DNA of 64,000 nt. Source: Dyadobacter crusticola DSM 16708 (GTDB lineage Bacteria; Bacteroidota; Bacteroidia; Cytophagales; Spirosomataceae). Positions 45,470 through 54,624 of this stretch are shown here, in pieces. A model generated the notes under the pieces. That model ran no database searches. It was given only the letters and a program-made list of their open reading frames with translations, and was not told the DNA's origin. The translations under genes were made by a program, and so were the position numbers. The stretch is taken from NCBI RefSeq assembly GCF_000701505.1, contig NZ_JNJB01000007.1, forward strand, positions 209,302-273,301, in the 5' to 3' direction. Positions within the stretch are counted from its first letter, which is position 1, and every line of letters starts with the position of its first letter.

Positions 45470-48400
45470 TCACGCAGCTTGCAGCCAGACTTTGATCAGC
45501 GACAACAACTTGTCGATATCCACCGGCTTGGAGATATAATCGTTGGCACCTGCGGCAAGACATTGTTCGCGGTCTCCCTGCATTGCCTTCGCCGTGACGG
45601 CGATAATGGGCAATGTGGCCCAGCGGCTGTTTTGACGGATAATCCGCGTCGCCTCGATCCCGTCCATTTCGGGCATCATTACGTCCATCAGCACGAGCTC
45701 AATGTCAGACAGTTCTTCCAGCTTCCGGATTGCTTCTTTTCCATTCGCCGCAATCTCGATTTTGAAACCAGCATCTTCCAGGACAGCACTTAATGCAAAA
45801 ATATTGCGCATATCATCATCGGCCAGCAGGATCTTCCGGCCCATAAATGCCTGCTCGGAATAAACCACGCTGCTTTTGAAATTGTCCTGCCTTGGTGTGG
45901 CCGGCGTTGCGTTTGCCGGCTGTATCTTTTTGAGAAACAGCTTCACCTCATCAAGCAGGCGGTCGTTAGATTTCTTCGTTTTGATCACAACCGGGTGGGA
46001 ATACCTCATTACCCGGCTAAGATCAGCCTGCGAAAGATCCTCTGCGGTATTGACAACCACCGGCAGTGATGTCAGCGCGGGGTTCTTTTTAATCTCGTCG
46101 AGCAGGTCGAGGCCATTCATATCGGCAAGCCTGATATCGAGGATAATGCCATCTACATGTTCCCGTTGTAAAATCGCGAGTGCCTCCCCGGCCGAGTAGG
46201 CGTAAAGTACAAATATGTTGTTCTCGGCCAGGAACTCACCTAGGTATTGGCTTTGGTATGCATCATCTTCGATCAGCAGTATCCTGTGTTTTTCAAGATC
46301 CTTGCCTTCGAGTTTCAGCAGGTTGAAAATGTTCAGGGCTGATTTCTGGTCTACCGGCTTTTGCATAAACCCGATCGCACCTTCTTTCAGCACATCGGAG
46401 TCGAAATAATCACCGGAAGAAATTGTATGTACCGGAATGAGCTTCGTCTTCGCGTCTGATTTAAGTTCTTTCAAAACCTCGTCGCCAGACATATCGGGCA
46501 GGTTCATATCCAGGATAATGGCCGTCGGATTGAATGTTTTTACAAGTTCAAGCGCCGTTTTTCCGTCGGCAGCGAGCTGTACCTCAAACCCGCTATCCCG
46601 CGCTTTGGCCGACATATCGGCAGCAAAAACCGCATCGTCTTCGATCAGCAGCAGCCTGTTCTCCTTCAATTCCACAACTGCGGGCACAGCTGGCTTGATC
46701 TCCTTTGCAGGCTCAACCGGCTGCTTCACCGCGGCTACGTTCTCCGCAGCTGGGATTTTCAATGTGAATACTGAACCTTTCCCCTGCTCGCTCTTCAACG
46801 AAATGGAGCCTTTGAATAAATTGGCAAGTTCGCGGCTGATGGAAAGTCCAAGTCCGGTACCGCCATATTTCCGGCTGGTGGAACCATCAGCCTGCTGGAA
46901 TGCTTCGAAAATTGCCTTTTGCTTTTCTTCCGGTATCCCGATACCGGAATCAGCCACCTCAAAATGGATATAACCCTCCTCCTGTCTGATTTTCAGCGAT
47001 ACAGTTCCGGGTGCAGAAGTGAACTTAATTGCATTGGAAAGCAGGTTCCGGATAATCTGAAGTAGTCGCACGTAATCGACCAGGAGCACATCAGGGCAGG
47101 ATTCCTCTTTTTCCAAATGTAAATTCAAACCCTTGTTCTCAGCCACCTTCTGGAATGTATTGCCAACTTCCGACAAGATCAGCCCGGTACTTACCTCTTC
47201 ATTGATCAGCTCGATCTTACCCGATTCTACCTTTGCGAGATCAAGGATATCATTGATCAGTGTCAGCAGGTCATTCCCGGAATTGTAGATGACCGATGCA
47301 TACCGCTGCTCCTCCTCATTGAGCCTTTCCCCTTTATTTTCACCCAAAATCCTGGACAGAATGAGGATACTGTTCAATGGCGTGCGAAGCTCGTGGCTCA
47401 TGTTGGCCAGGAACTCGCTCTTGAACCGGCCGCTTTTTTCGAGCTCGTCTGCTTTTAGCTGTATCTGGTCGCGGGCTGCTTCCAGGGTACCTTTTTGCTC
47501 TTCCAGCAAAAATGCCTTCTCTTCCAGTTCCGTGTTGATCTGTCTGAGTTCTTCCTGCTGTACCCGCAGTTCTTCTTCCGACACCTGCAGCAGCGAGGTT
47601 TGCCTGGTGAGCTCCTCGTTGGTTACCCGCAGTTCCTCCTGCTGGCTTTCCAGCTCCTCGGCCTGCAGCTGTGTTTTTTCCAGAAGTTCGTTAGCCAGCT
47701 CACGTGCCCGCGAGGCCATAATAGCCACCGCGACATTGTCAGAGATCATTTCAAGTACCTTAACTACTTTGTCGCCAGGATCTTTGAGGTAACCTATTTC
47801 AAGCACAGCTTTGATCTGCCCGCCGAATGCGAGCGTCTTCAATAACACCGCAGCCGCGTCCGTTTGGCCGCTTGCCGTTCTCAATGCGAGATAAGCGGGT
47901 GCCACTTCCAGTTTCTTGAAGCTGATTTTCTCCTCTACAATATGACCCAGCGTTCCGTCCCCGACGCGAAATGATTGTGGCGCCGGATTTGCTTCGCTGG
48001 TACCGTAGCTGGCCGCAAGCTCCATGGTATTCCCGGCACGGGTAACTATATACATGACAGCCACATGCGCTTCTGTCAGTTCCACGAGCTTGGTGATCAG
48101 CTTGCGCGACAGTTCGGTCAATGTAGGCTCGCCTCGCACTGTTTCTGTCGCTTTTACAGCCGCATCCAATATCCAATTCTTTTCCTGATCTACTAGCGAA
48201 AGCAGTTCAAGCTGCCGGTTTGCTTCAAGCGTCAGCTTTTCCGATGCGACCTGCGCATTGTAAGTCCGTCTTATAAAATAGTACAGCAGCAGGATCACGA
48301 ACAAAAATGCCGATGAACCCATTAAAATGTACTGCTTTGCTTTGGAAGAACTTACGGTCGCATTCTGCTCACGTTCAACAAGTAAACCTTCTTCCAAATT

Positions 48401-48883
48401 TTCTATCCGGCGAAAGCTGAATTCAAGCTGTGACGAAACGCTCTTGCCGGCAAGTACCAGTTTCCGGATCGTATCCTGGTCGTATGTTCCGGCCTGAAGA
48501 AAATCGTACTGGCGGTCCATCAAATCAAGCCGGGTTTGTAAGAGCATCGATAGGGAGTCGACGCGGGTAGCCTGCACATTGTTATCACGCACCAATTTCC
48601 GCAGTGCATCAAGTTCTTCCCAAACTTTGTCAATGGACTGCAGATAGCCCGTCTCAAAGGAGCTATGCCTGGTAATTGCATACCCGCGCACGTTGGATTC
48701 TGCGGTAAGAAGCTGGTTTTTGAGTGAGGTGGTAGCCCGCATTACCTCTCTCGTGTGGTACACCCAACCTGTATTTTCAAGTTGTATCCTGATTGCATTG
48801 TAGGAGGTAAACCCTACAACAAGAACGAGTATGATGGAGAAAGCGATCCCGAGGAAAACCTGTCGTTGGAAGGTTAGGCGCAT
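45470..48883 (-). CDS. CHASE3-GAF hybrid histidine kinase with three receivers
   Basis: 1137 residues. Membrane segment 1 (about 8-27), CHASE3 periplasmic helices (about 38-180; AESNVRGYAITRHSSFETGY), membrane segment 2 (about 187-205), GAF domain (about 240-390), long coiled coil (about 395-485), phospho-acceptor box ANMSHELRTPLNSI (His497), HATPase (NLLSNAIKFTS, GGTGLGLSISREL), then receivers with Asp792, Asp916 and Asp1067. CHASE3 plus GAF suggests one outer and one inner signal. The middle receiver lacks the usual KP pair (VVIKTKK), so it may be altered. Glutamates in the coiled coil are possible CheR/CheB targets. A 14-bp inverted repeat sits upstream. Confidence 0.94.
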   Translation of the reverse strand: MRLTFQRQVFLGIAFSIILVLVVGFTSYNAIRIQLENTGWVYHTREVMRATTSLKNQLLTAESNVRGYAITRHSSFETGYLQSIDKVWEELDALRKLVRDNNVQATRVDSLSMLLQTRLDLMDRQYDFLQAGTYDQDTIRKLVLAGKSVSSQLEFSFRRIENLEEGLLVEREQNATVSSSKAKQYILMGSSAFLFVILLLYYFIRRTYNAQVASEKLTLEANRQLELLSLVDQEKNWILDAAVKATETVRGEPTLTELSRKLITKLVELTEAHVAVMYIVTRAGNTMELAASYGTSEANPAPQSFRVGDGTLGHIVEEKISFKKLEVAPAYLALRTASGQTDAAAVLLKTLAFGGQIKAVLEIGYLKDPGDKVVKVLEMISDNVAVAIMASRARELANELLEKTQLQAEELESQQEELRVTNEELTRQTSLLQVSEEELRVQQEELRQINTELEEKAFLLEEQKGTLEAARDQIQLKADELEKSGRFKSEFLANMSHELRTPLNSILILSRILGENKGERLNEEEQRYASVIYNSGNDLLTLINDILDLAKVESGKIELINEEVSTGLILSEVGNTFQKVAENKGLNLHLEKEESCPDVLLVDYVRLLQIIRNLLSNAIKFTSAPGTVSLKIRQEEGYIHFEVADSGIGIPEEKQKAIFEAFQQADGSTSRKYGGTGLGLSISRELANLFKGSISLKSEQGKGSVFTLKIPAAENVAAVKQPVEPAKEIKPAVPAVVELKENRLLLIEDDAVFAADMSAKARDSGFEVQLAADGKTALELVKTFNPTAIILDMNLPDMSGDEVLKELKSDAKTKLIPVHTISSGDYFDSDVLKEGAIGFMQKPVDQKSALNIFNLLKLEGKDLEKHRILLIEDDAYQSQYLGEFLAENNIFVLYAYSAGEALAILQREHVDGIILDIRLADMNGLDLLDEIKKNPALTSLPVVVNTAEDLSQADLSRVMRYSHPVVIKTKKSNDRLLDEVKLFLKKIQPANATPATPRQDNFKSSVVYSEQAFMGRKILLADDDMRNIFALSAVLEDAGFKIEIAANGKEAIRKLEELSDIELVLMDVMMPEMDGIEATRIIRQNSRWATLPIIAVTAKAMQGDREQCLAAGANDYISKPVDIDKLLSLIKVWLQAA

Positions 48884-48914
48884 GGATGAAATATGTTATG
48901 AGGAAATCCGCAAC

Positions 48915-48948
48915 GGATAATTTTTGTGAATATCCACAAAAATTATCC
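48915..48948. promoter_or_regulatory. Perfect 14-bp inverted repeat upstream of the CHASE3 kinase operon
   Basis: GGATAATTTTTGTG / CACAAAAATTATCC with a 6-base spacer (AATATC). It lies 31 bases upstream of the kinase ATG and 122 bases past the helicase stop. It could be an operator, or a hairpin ending the helicase transcript, though no T-run follows. Confidence 0.65.
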
Positions 48949-49070
48949 ATTTACAGCCTCCAACACAGACATTATGTAGCCAGACATAAAGTTTTGTCTA
49001 CAACAAATTACGGAACTAGTTGGAATCAGCACTAAGAAATATGCTTCGGGTCCGGGAAGTAACGTTTTCG

Positions 49071-52000
49071 TTATAATGGATCGATCCATTCCGCCGCCTG
49101 CTGTTGAAGGTCTACTACCACCCCGCGTGAATGCTTTCCGGTAGACTCATACGCTTTGATCACTTTTCGCAAATGTCTCGCTGGCTCGGTCATATCCTGG
49201 CCGCCAGCAAATAACATGAATGCAATAGAGCTATCCGGCATTTGCACCGCGCGGTCTATGTGCAGCAGCTTTCCGCCTGGCATCAGCAGGTCCCGGTTCA
49301 TTTGAACTTTATTCTGATCACTGTACAAGGTACTTAATGCAGGATGTTCCAGCAGCTTGCCGGCTGCTACCTTGATTTCGACGCTTTCCTTTCTTGTGAA
49401 AATACCCTCGGTAACAAGCCTTTCCAAAACTGCCGGCAATTCAGAAACCGACTTTAATCTCGTGAAAAGGTACTTCAACTTCTGGATGTAGTCGTTTTTT
49501 GACTCAAATGTATCCACATCGAAAATCCGGTCAGCCATTCTTCTCAGCCGCATTGAATCGGTCCTGTCGTTACTCAAAACTGCCTCCATCACAAATGGAG
49601 TTGCTTCCGAACGTACGTGCGCGTGCTTTGGCGTGGAATTCGCCTCGGCGAGGGTATAAACGGAAATGTTCTCGTCCCACTCCGGCTTGAAACCCTGCTG
49701 TGAAAAATAGTCTTTCAGCCAATTGTTGATCTGGCTCCCTACATTCCAGTTCCGTTCCCTTTTGGCCAGAATATACAGGCGCTGCACGGGCCGGGTGAAT
49801 GCAACGTAGAGTAAATTAAGGTTTTCGACCAAAACTCGCGTTTTCTCATTCTGGTACTGCGTTGCAGCTTTTGTATTTTCAAGCTCTTTAATCACCGAAA
49901 CCATAGACGTTTTCAGGCTTTTCGGATCATAATCAGGGGATTGCGACAGATGCAGCTCTTCATAGTCCATTCCTTCCAGATCGAGCCAGAGCCGGTCAAG
50001 CCGCGCATTCGGGGTAACTTTCCAGTTGGCATAAGGGATGATGACCACGGGATATTCCAGTCCTTTCGACTTGTGTATCGTGGTGATCCTCACGGCGTCG
50101 GTACCCTCGGGAATGGTGATCGACAGTTTATTCCGTGCACTGTCCCAATAGGTTAGGAAATCGCCGAGGTGGTTGCTCTTGCGGTTACCAAATTCAAGCA
50201 CCACATCAAGAAAACGGAACAGGTATTCGGTCTCAAAACCATTTTCGAGCAGACCGAAGCGTTTCATTAGTTGCTCGCTTAGTTCAAATACTGAAAGCTG
50301 CCGCAGCCTGAATGAAGTCAGCTGAATGTCCCAGCGCCTGAAATAGGCCAGAAATGAATCGAGCCCTTTTTCCTCTACCAACATCCGGATCTGCTCATAA
50401 TCCGAAGGCGCAGGCGCCTCTCTCCGGATAATGTGGTGGAACAGATAAGCAGCCTCGTACCGCGCCAGCCTGTGATCGGAGCTGTGCAGGACTTTCATAA
50501 ATGAAATGATGAAATGGACGGAGCGGGAATAGCTGAGCGAAAGTGCGTCGTCAGAAATCAGCGGGTAACCTGCCTCTTTCATGAAGTTGGCCAGCGCAGT
50601 CGCTTCTTTTTTCCTTCGACATAAAATGGCCATATCCCGCCAGTTGTAGCCTTCTGATCTGAGTTTCGCGACAATTTCGAGCGTGCGCCTGATCATGCCG
50701 TCCACAGCACCTTCTGTGTCGATATTATCTTCTGTATGCTCGCCCAGATCCATAAACTCTACTTCTACATGCCCGCCCACAGGCGCTTCATCAGGAATCT
50801 CCTGCTGGAAGTTCTGGTCGTAAACCTCTTTGATCAATGGATATTCGTCACCCAGCAAGTCCGCTACAAACCCGAAAAACGCATTGTTAAATGCAGTTAT
50901 CTCGCGGTAACTGCGTCTGTTTACTTTCAGGTGGTTTACATTGAGGTAGTTATTCAGACTGACCAATCGTTCCGCATGGTAAGTATTGTCGCCGAAAACC
51001 GAGGCGAGCTGCATTACCTGGCTCTGCGCCAGGTTCAGGATCAGGTCCATATCCCCGCCACGGAACCGGTAAATGGACTGTTTTGCGTCGCCGACCACCA
51101 GGCTGAAATACCCGCCTGACAAGGCATTCTCAATCAATGGCAGCAAATTGGCAAACTGCAGCTTGGAAGTATCCTGGAATTCATCCACCAGAATGTGGTT
51201 GTACTTTTCACCCAGCCTTTCAAAAATGAATGGAACAGGCTCTCTGGCCACGATCTCGACAATTTTACGGTTGAAATCAGAAATGTGTACCTGATTGTTT
51301 TGTCTCAGCAGGATGTCAAACTCTTTTCTGATTTCTCCTAATAACGAAAGCTGGTAAATGTGCTTTTCGAGCTGATTATACAGGATTATCTTACCAGATT
51401 CGGAAGTACGCATGTTTTCAATCTGGTGGAAATAGTTTTCCAGATCTGTCCTTACGCGCTCAATTTCATCTTTAATCAAAATAGCGGTTTTAGCGCCGTA
51501 CCAGACACCCTCGCCTATTGTTTTGTAAACATAGGAATTCGGCTCCGCCCAAAGCTTTTTGTTTTCGGACCTGTCACGGAAGTACCCATAAATGCCCCGA
51601 CCGCTCTGGTGAAAGTCTTTCTCGGTCAGAAATGTGGATTGGATCAATTCAAATGCATTCTTTGCGAGTCGCAAAATGGTAGCCTCCCGCTCGCGGACAT
51701 AGCCGCGCATCTGGTTCCTGATTGCGATCCAGTCTTCCATTTTGAGGTTCTCCACCCGCTTCATTTGCAGGTAGCTCTGCTCGTTAAGCAATGTGCCCGA
51801 CGTTTCGCGGATCTGCATCGGCAGCGTGCCCCAGCTTTTACCCTCTTCCGCATTCTCCCGATAGTATTTCTCAACGATATCCGTCAGTACTTCCTCACCC
51901 TCCTGCCCGATTCGCGACAATAGCCTGTCGACGGCATCATCAAGCAGATCACTATCCAATTGGGTCTCGAAAATGAATGGGATCCCCAACTCGTCGGTAA

Positions 52001-52400
52001 AGCTGCTGATCAGTCTTTGCGTAAACTTATCAATGGTCATTACCGAAAAATCGGAGTACCGGTGCAGAATTTGACCAAAAACCGCATTGGCACGCTGACT
52101 GAGCAATTTGGAAGCTTCGTGCAGCAACTCCGGATCCCGCTCTGTATCGGGGTAAAGTTCGCTGATCACATCCTGCATCATCGGGTGCAGCTTGCCGCCT
52201 TTCCCCTGCCACTCCGCAAAAGTGCGCAGCATCAGCAGAATGCGGTCTTTCATTTCGTTGGCAGCCGCATTGGTGAATGTAACTGCGAGAATGTTCTTGA
52301 AATAGGTATCTGCACTGTTGCTTAATGCCAGTTTCAGATATTCTTTGGTCAGCGTGTAAGTCTTGCCCGACCCGGCCGATGAACTATATACTTTAAACAC
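49071..52400 (-). CDS. UvrD/AddA/RecB-like DNA helicase with degenerate nuclease domain
   Basis: 1109 residues. SF1A helicase motifs in order: Walker A SSAGSGKT (7-14), motif Ia (LAVTFTNAAANEMKDRI), Walker B/II (HILVDEFQDTSKLQF), III (GDAKQSIYRFRGGD), V (TTIHKSKGLEYPVVII) and VI (NLLYVAFTRPVQRLYIL). Length and insertions resemble the AddA/RecB subunit of recombination nucleases. In the C-terminal part the expected PD-(D/E)xK core (GxIDR...DYKT) is represented only by KLLHIDRAVQMPDSS followed by IAFMLFAGG, without the Asp-Lys pair, so nuclease activity is probably lost. No AddB partner is adjacent. Confidence 0.88.
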   Translation of the reverse strand: MFKVYSSSAGSGKTYTLTKEYLKLALSNSADTYFKNILAVTFTNAAANEMKDRILLMLRTFAEWQGKGGKLHPMMQDVISELYPDTERDPELLHEASKLLSQRANAVFGQILHRYSDFSVMTIDKFTQRLISSFTDELGIPFIFETQLDSDLLDDAVDRLLSRIGQEGEEVLTDIVEKYYRENAEEGKSWGTLPMQIRETSGTLLNEQSYLQMKRVENLKMEDWIAIRNQMRGYVREREATILRLAKNAFELIQSTFLTEKDFHQSGRGIYGYFRDRSENKKLWAEPNSYVYKTIGEGVWYGAKTAILIKDEIERVRTDLENYFHQIENMRTSESGKIILYNQLEKHIYQLSLLGEIRKEFDILLRQNNQVHISDFNRKIVEIVAREPVPFIFERLGEKYNHILVDEFQDTSKLQFANLLPLIENALSGGYFSLVVGDAKQSIYRFRGGDMDLILNLAQSQVMQLASVFGDNTYHAERLVSLNNYLNVNHLKVNRRSYREITAFNNAFFGFVADLLGDEYPLIKEVYDQNFQQEIPDEAPVGGHVEVEFMDLGEHTEDNIDTEGAVDGMIRRTLEIVAKLRSEGYNWRDMAILCRRKKEATALANFMKEAGYPLISDDALSLSYSRSVHFIISFMKVLHSSDHRLARYEAAYLFHHIIRREAPAPSDYEQIRMLVEEKGLDSFLAYFRRWDIQLTSFRLRQLSVFELSEQLMKRFGLLENGFETEYLFRFLDVVLEFGNRKSNHLGDFLTYWDSARNKLSITIPEGTDAVRITTIHKSKGLEYPVVIIPYANWKVTPNARLDRLWLDLEGMDYEELHLSQSPDYDPKSLKTSMVSVIKELENTKAATQYQNEKTRVLVENLNLLYVAFTRPVQRLYILAKRERNWNVGSQINNWLKDYFSQQGFKPEWDENISVYTLAEANSTPKHAHVRSEATPFVMEAVLSNDRTDSMRLRRMADRIFDVDTFESKNDYIQKLKYLFTRLKSVSELPAVLERLVTEGIFTRKESVEIKVAAGKLLEHPALSTLYSDQNKVQMNRDLLMPGGKLLHIDRAVQMPDSSIAFMLFAGGQDMTEPARHLRKVIKAYESTGKHSRGVVVDLQQQAAEWIDPL

Positions 52401-52446
52401 TCGAGAAAACTTTTGGAGAAACAGTCAGGAACTACCGGGCAATTTA

Positions 52447-52475
52447 AATAAAAAAAGCAGGCGTAAACCTGCTTT
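52447..52475 (-). terminator. Intrinsic terminator after the outer-membrane barrel gene
   Basis: On the minus strand AAAGCAGG / CCTGCTTT (8-bp stem, 6-base loop TTTACG) followed by TTTTATTT. It lies 28 bases past the stop at 52504 and isolates the helicase gene from the histidine unit. Confidence 0.85.
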
Positions 52476-52503
52476 AGTGACTTCGGGAAACCATGGCTGG
52501 CAG

Positions 52504-53025
52504 CTATAAATTAAAGCGGATACCTGCCGAAAGATTAGGGCTCAGATAGAATGGGCGTGGTACTAATTCCAGATAGGTACCACCTTCCAGGAAAACGGAA
52601 ATGCGGTTATCAGGTATGTAATACTCGAACCCACCCAATACAGAGCCGCCGAGCGAAATGTCTTTTTCATAATTGCCGCTCAATCTTTTGGGGTAAGCGC
52701 GACGGCTGTTCAGCTGCCCGCCCAGCCCGTAATAAACGTGCACGGTTTCGGAGTTGAAAACCGGAGTATGCCACAGGTAATGCACCTGAACTGACACGCC
52801 GGTATTCTTGTAGATACCTTCGTCACCGCGATATTTACGATCTTTTGACAGTACGCCGCCGTAAGTGCCGACTGTCACATCGAGTGCGTGAATGTTGTTG
52901 AAATACTTGCGGATGTTGATACCGGTAGGTTCGCCTAATTTGAAACCAACTGCCCAGTTGTCATATTGGGCTTGGGCCATTCCGAAACAAAGCGTACAGA
53001 TAAACGTCAAGGCTAATTTCTTCAT
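52504..53025 (-). CDS. Small outer-membrane beta-barrel protein
   Basis: 173 residues with a Sec signal (LTFICTLCFGMAQAQ). The mature part has alternating amphipathic strands with aromatic ends (WAVGFKLGEPTGINIRKYF, VQVHYLWHTPVF, VYYGLGGQLN, SVLGGFEYYIPD, ISVFLEGGTYLEL) and closes with LSAGIRFNL, fitting an eight-stranded barrel of the kind common in Bacteroidota. It lies 36 bases after hisC on the same strand and may be read through from it, though the functions look unrelated. Confidence 0.85.
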   Translation of the reverse strand: MKKLALTFICTLCFGMAQAQYDNWAVGFKLGEPTGINIRKYFNNIHALDVTVGTYGGVLSKDRKYRGDEGIYKNTGVSVQVHYLWHTPVFNSETVHVYYGLGGQLNSRRAYPKRLSGNYEKDISLGGSVLGGFEYYIPDNRISVFLEGGTYLELVPRPFYLSPNLSAGIRFNL

Positions 53026-53061
53026 AATTGTTTGATCGGGGAAATAGATATGCTGAGTATG

Positions 53062-54135
53062 CTATGCAATAACGTTTTTCTGTTTGAAATTCTTTAAAGA
53101 TTCAATCAAAACTTCATTTTCTTTCTGTGTTCCGACTGTAATACGCAGGCAACCTTCACAAAGATGTACGCGTGACCGGTCGCGCACAATGATCGCCTCG
53201 CTGATCAGATAGTCCATCACCGCTTTTGCGTCTTCAAACTGGACAAGCAGAAAGTTGGCGTCCGTGGGGTGTATTTTGACTACTGTCGGCAAATTCAGCA
53301 GCATATTCTGCAAAGCTGTTCTTTGCGCAAGGATATCCGCCACCATCTCGTCTTTGAATGCAGGGTTTTGTAATCCTTGTAAAAGTGCATTTTGAGCAGG
53401 CAAGCTGATATTGTATGGTGGCTTGATCTTGTTCAGAATGCGTATCAGCTCAGCTGAGGCAAAACACATACCAATCCGCAGTCCCGCAAGTCCCCAGGCT
53501 TTTGAAAATGTTTGCAGAACAACCAGGTTTGCGTATTCATCGAGCCGCTGAACCCACGAAAGTTTGTCGGTAAAATCAATGTAAGCTTCGTCCACAACCA
53601 CCAGACCATTGAAGTTTTTCAGAATCGTTTCAATGGCTTCATCCTGCATATTGTTGCCCGTCGGATTGTTAGGAGAACATATCCAGATAATCTTTGTGTG
53701 TTCGCCCACTGCACTCAAAACTGCTTCTACGTCAATCTGATAATCGCGTGTGAGCGGGGCTTTATCAATGCGGACATCGTGAATGGAGGCACTTACTTCA
53801 TACATGCCGTAAGTTGGCGGCATAATGATCACGTGATCCTGGCCCGGCGTACAAGCCGCGCGCGTGAGCAGATCGATCGGCTCGTCGCTTCCATTTCCGA
53901 GGAAAATGCGGTTGGGTTCTACCTGTTTTATATTCGATATCAACTTCTTGATCTCAGCCTGATACGGATCGGGATAACGGTTGTAGTTCTCAGTAGTTAC
54001 TGAACCGTACGGATTTTCATTTGCGTCGAGAAAAACACCTTCATGTCCGGTATATTCATCTCTTGCAGAAGAATAAGGAGCCAGTGTGCGGATGTGTGGC
54101 CGCAGTATTGTTTTTAGGTCAAAAGTGTTGTTCAT
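53062..54135 (-). CDS. hisC: Histidinol-phosphate aminotransferase
   Basis: 357 residues, class I/II aminotransferase fold. HisC converts imidazole-acetol phosphate and glutamate to histidinol phosphate. Landmarks: DANENPYG near the start, ICSPNNPTGN, VVDEAYIDF (Asp182 to the pyridine nitrogen), the PLP lysine Lys212 in QTFSKAWGLAGLRIG, and the C-terminal LRITVGTQKEN with the carboxylate-binding Arg. It is in line with hisG and hisD but separated from hisD by a toxin-antitoxin pair. hisB, hisH, hisA, hisF and hisI do not follow. Confidence 0.96.
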   Translation of the reverse strand: MNNTFDLKTILRPHIRTLAPYSSARDEYTGHEGVFLDANENPYGSVTTENYNRYPDPYQAEIKKLISNIKQVEPNRIFLGNGSDEPIDLLTRAACTPGQDHVIIMPPTYGMYEVSASIHDVRIDKAPLTRDYQIDVEAVLSAVGEHTKIIWICSPNNPTGNNMQDEAIETILKNFNGLVVVDEAYIDFTDKLSWVQRLDEYANLVVLQTFSKAWGLAGLRIGMCFASAELIRILNKIKPPYNISLPAQNALLQGLQNPAFKDEMVADILAQRTALQNMLLNLPTVVKIHPTDANFLLVQFEDAKAVMDYLISEAIIVRDRSRVHLCEGCLRITVGTQKENEVLIESLKNFKQKNVIA

Positions 54136-54162
54136 TCTATTTTGTACGGCGATATACCGTTT

Positions 54163-54624
54163 TTATTTCTTTACCCGAGATGTAAATAATCTCAAATCAA
54201 ACTCAAAAGGCTCCTTTCCTACCACCTTGATTTCACTTGCATGCTCGTGTGCAGGATTGATCAGGAAATTGTATTCCGATTTAACTACAATGGAAGGTAC
54301 CCTGCATAAAAGCGTTTTTTTGTCTTTCACCCATTGATCTCCGGTATCCTTCGTCCAGTACTCCTCTTCCTTCCAGTCCTGTATCATGTAAGGCACAGTT
54401 GGCGTCGCCATTGCATCCGGCACATAAAGTACCACGATTACATACTCAGGCGGCGGCACTGATTTGTTCAGATGCACCAGCACTTCGAGCATGGCAAGAG
54501 AACGATGTGAGGCGGTATACAGCATATGATGACCGGGTGAGTTCCACCTGCCGCCATGCCGGAATGCACCAATACCAGTCAGATCATCCTGGTACTCGAC
54601 CCGTGAAATCCGGAACAGCTCCAT
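54163..54624 (-). CDS. RES-family toxin (NAD+-degrading type)
   Basis: 153 residues, the length of RES toxins. The namesake residues are in place: Arg26 (GAFRHGGRWNSPGH), Glu47 (SLAMLEVLVHL) and Ser111 (CRVPSIVVKSEYN), with LINPAH closing the core. RES toxins of this kind deplete NAD+ by phosphorolysis or hydrolysis, stopping growth until the antitoxin rebinds. The start codon shares one base with the antitoxin stop (TGATG). The pair lies inside the histidine unit, downstream of hisD. Identification is strong; which NAD+ reaction it performs is not visible. Confidence 0.9.
   Translation of the reverse strand: MELFRISRVEYQDDLTGIGAFRHGGRWNSPGHHMLYTASHRSLAMLEVLVHLNKSVPPPEYVIVVLYVPDAMATPTVPYMIQDWKEEEYWTKDTGDQWVKDKKTLLCRVPSIVVKSEYNFLINPAHEHASEIKVVGKEPFEFDLRLFTSRVKK

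Noticed and set aside
45468..45563. Upstream extension of the CheR gene
   Set aside because: The added 32 residues lie entirely within the end of the kinase gene and do not resemble a CheR N-terminus; ATG 45467 follows the kinase stop by 2 bases.
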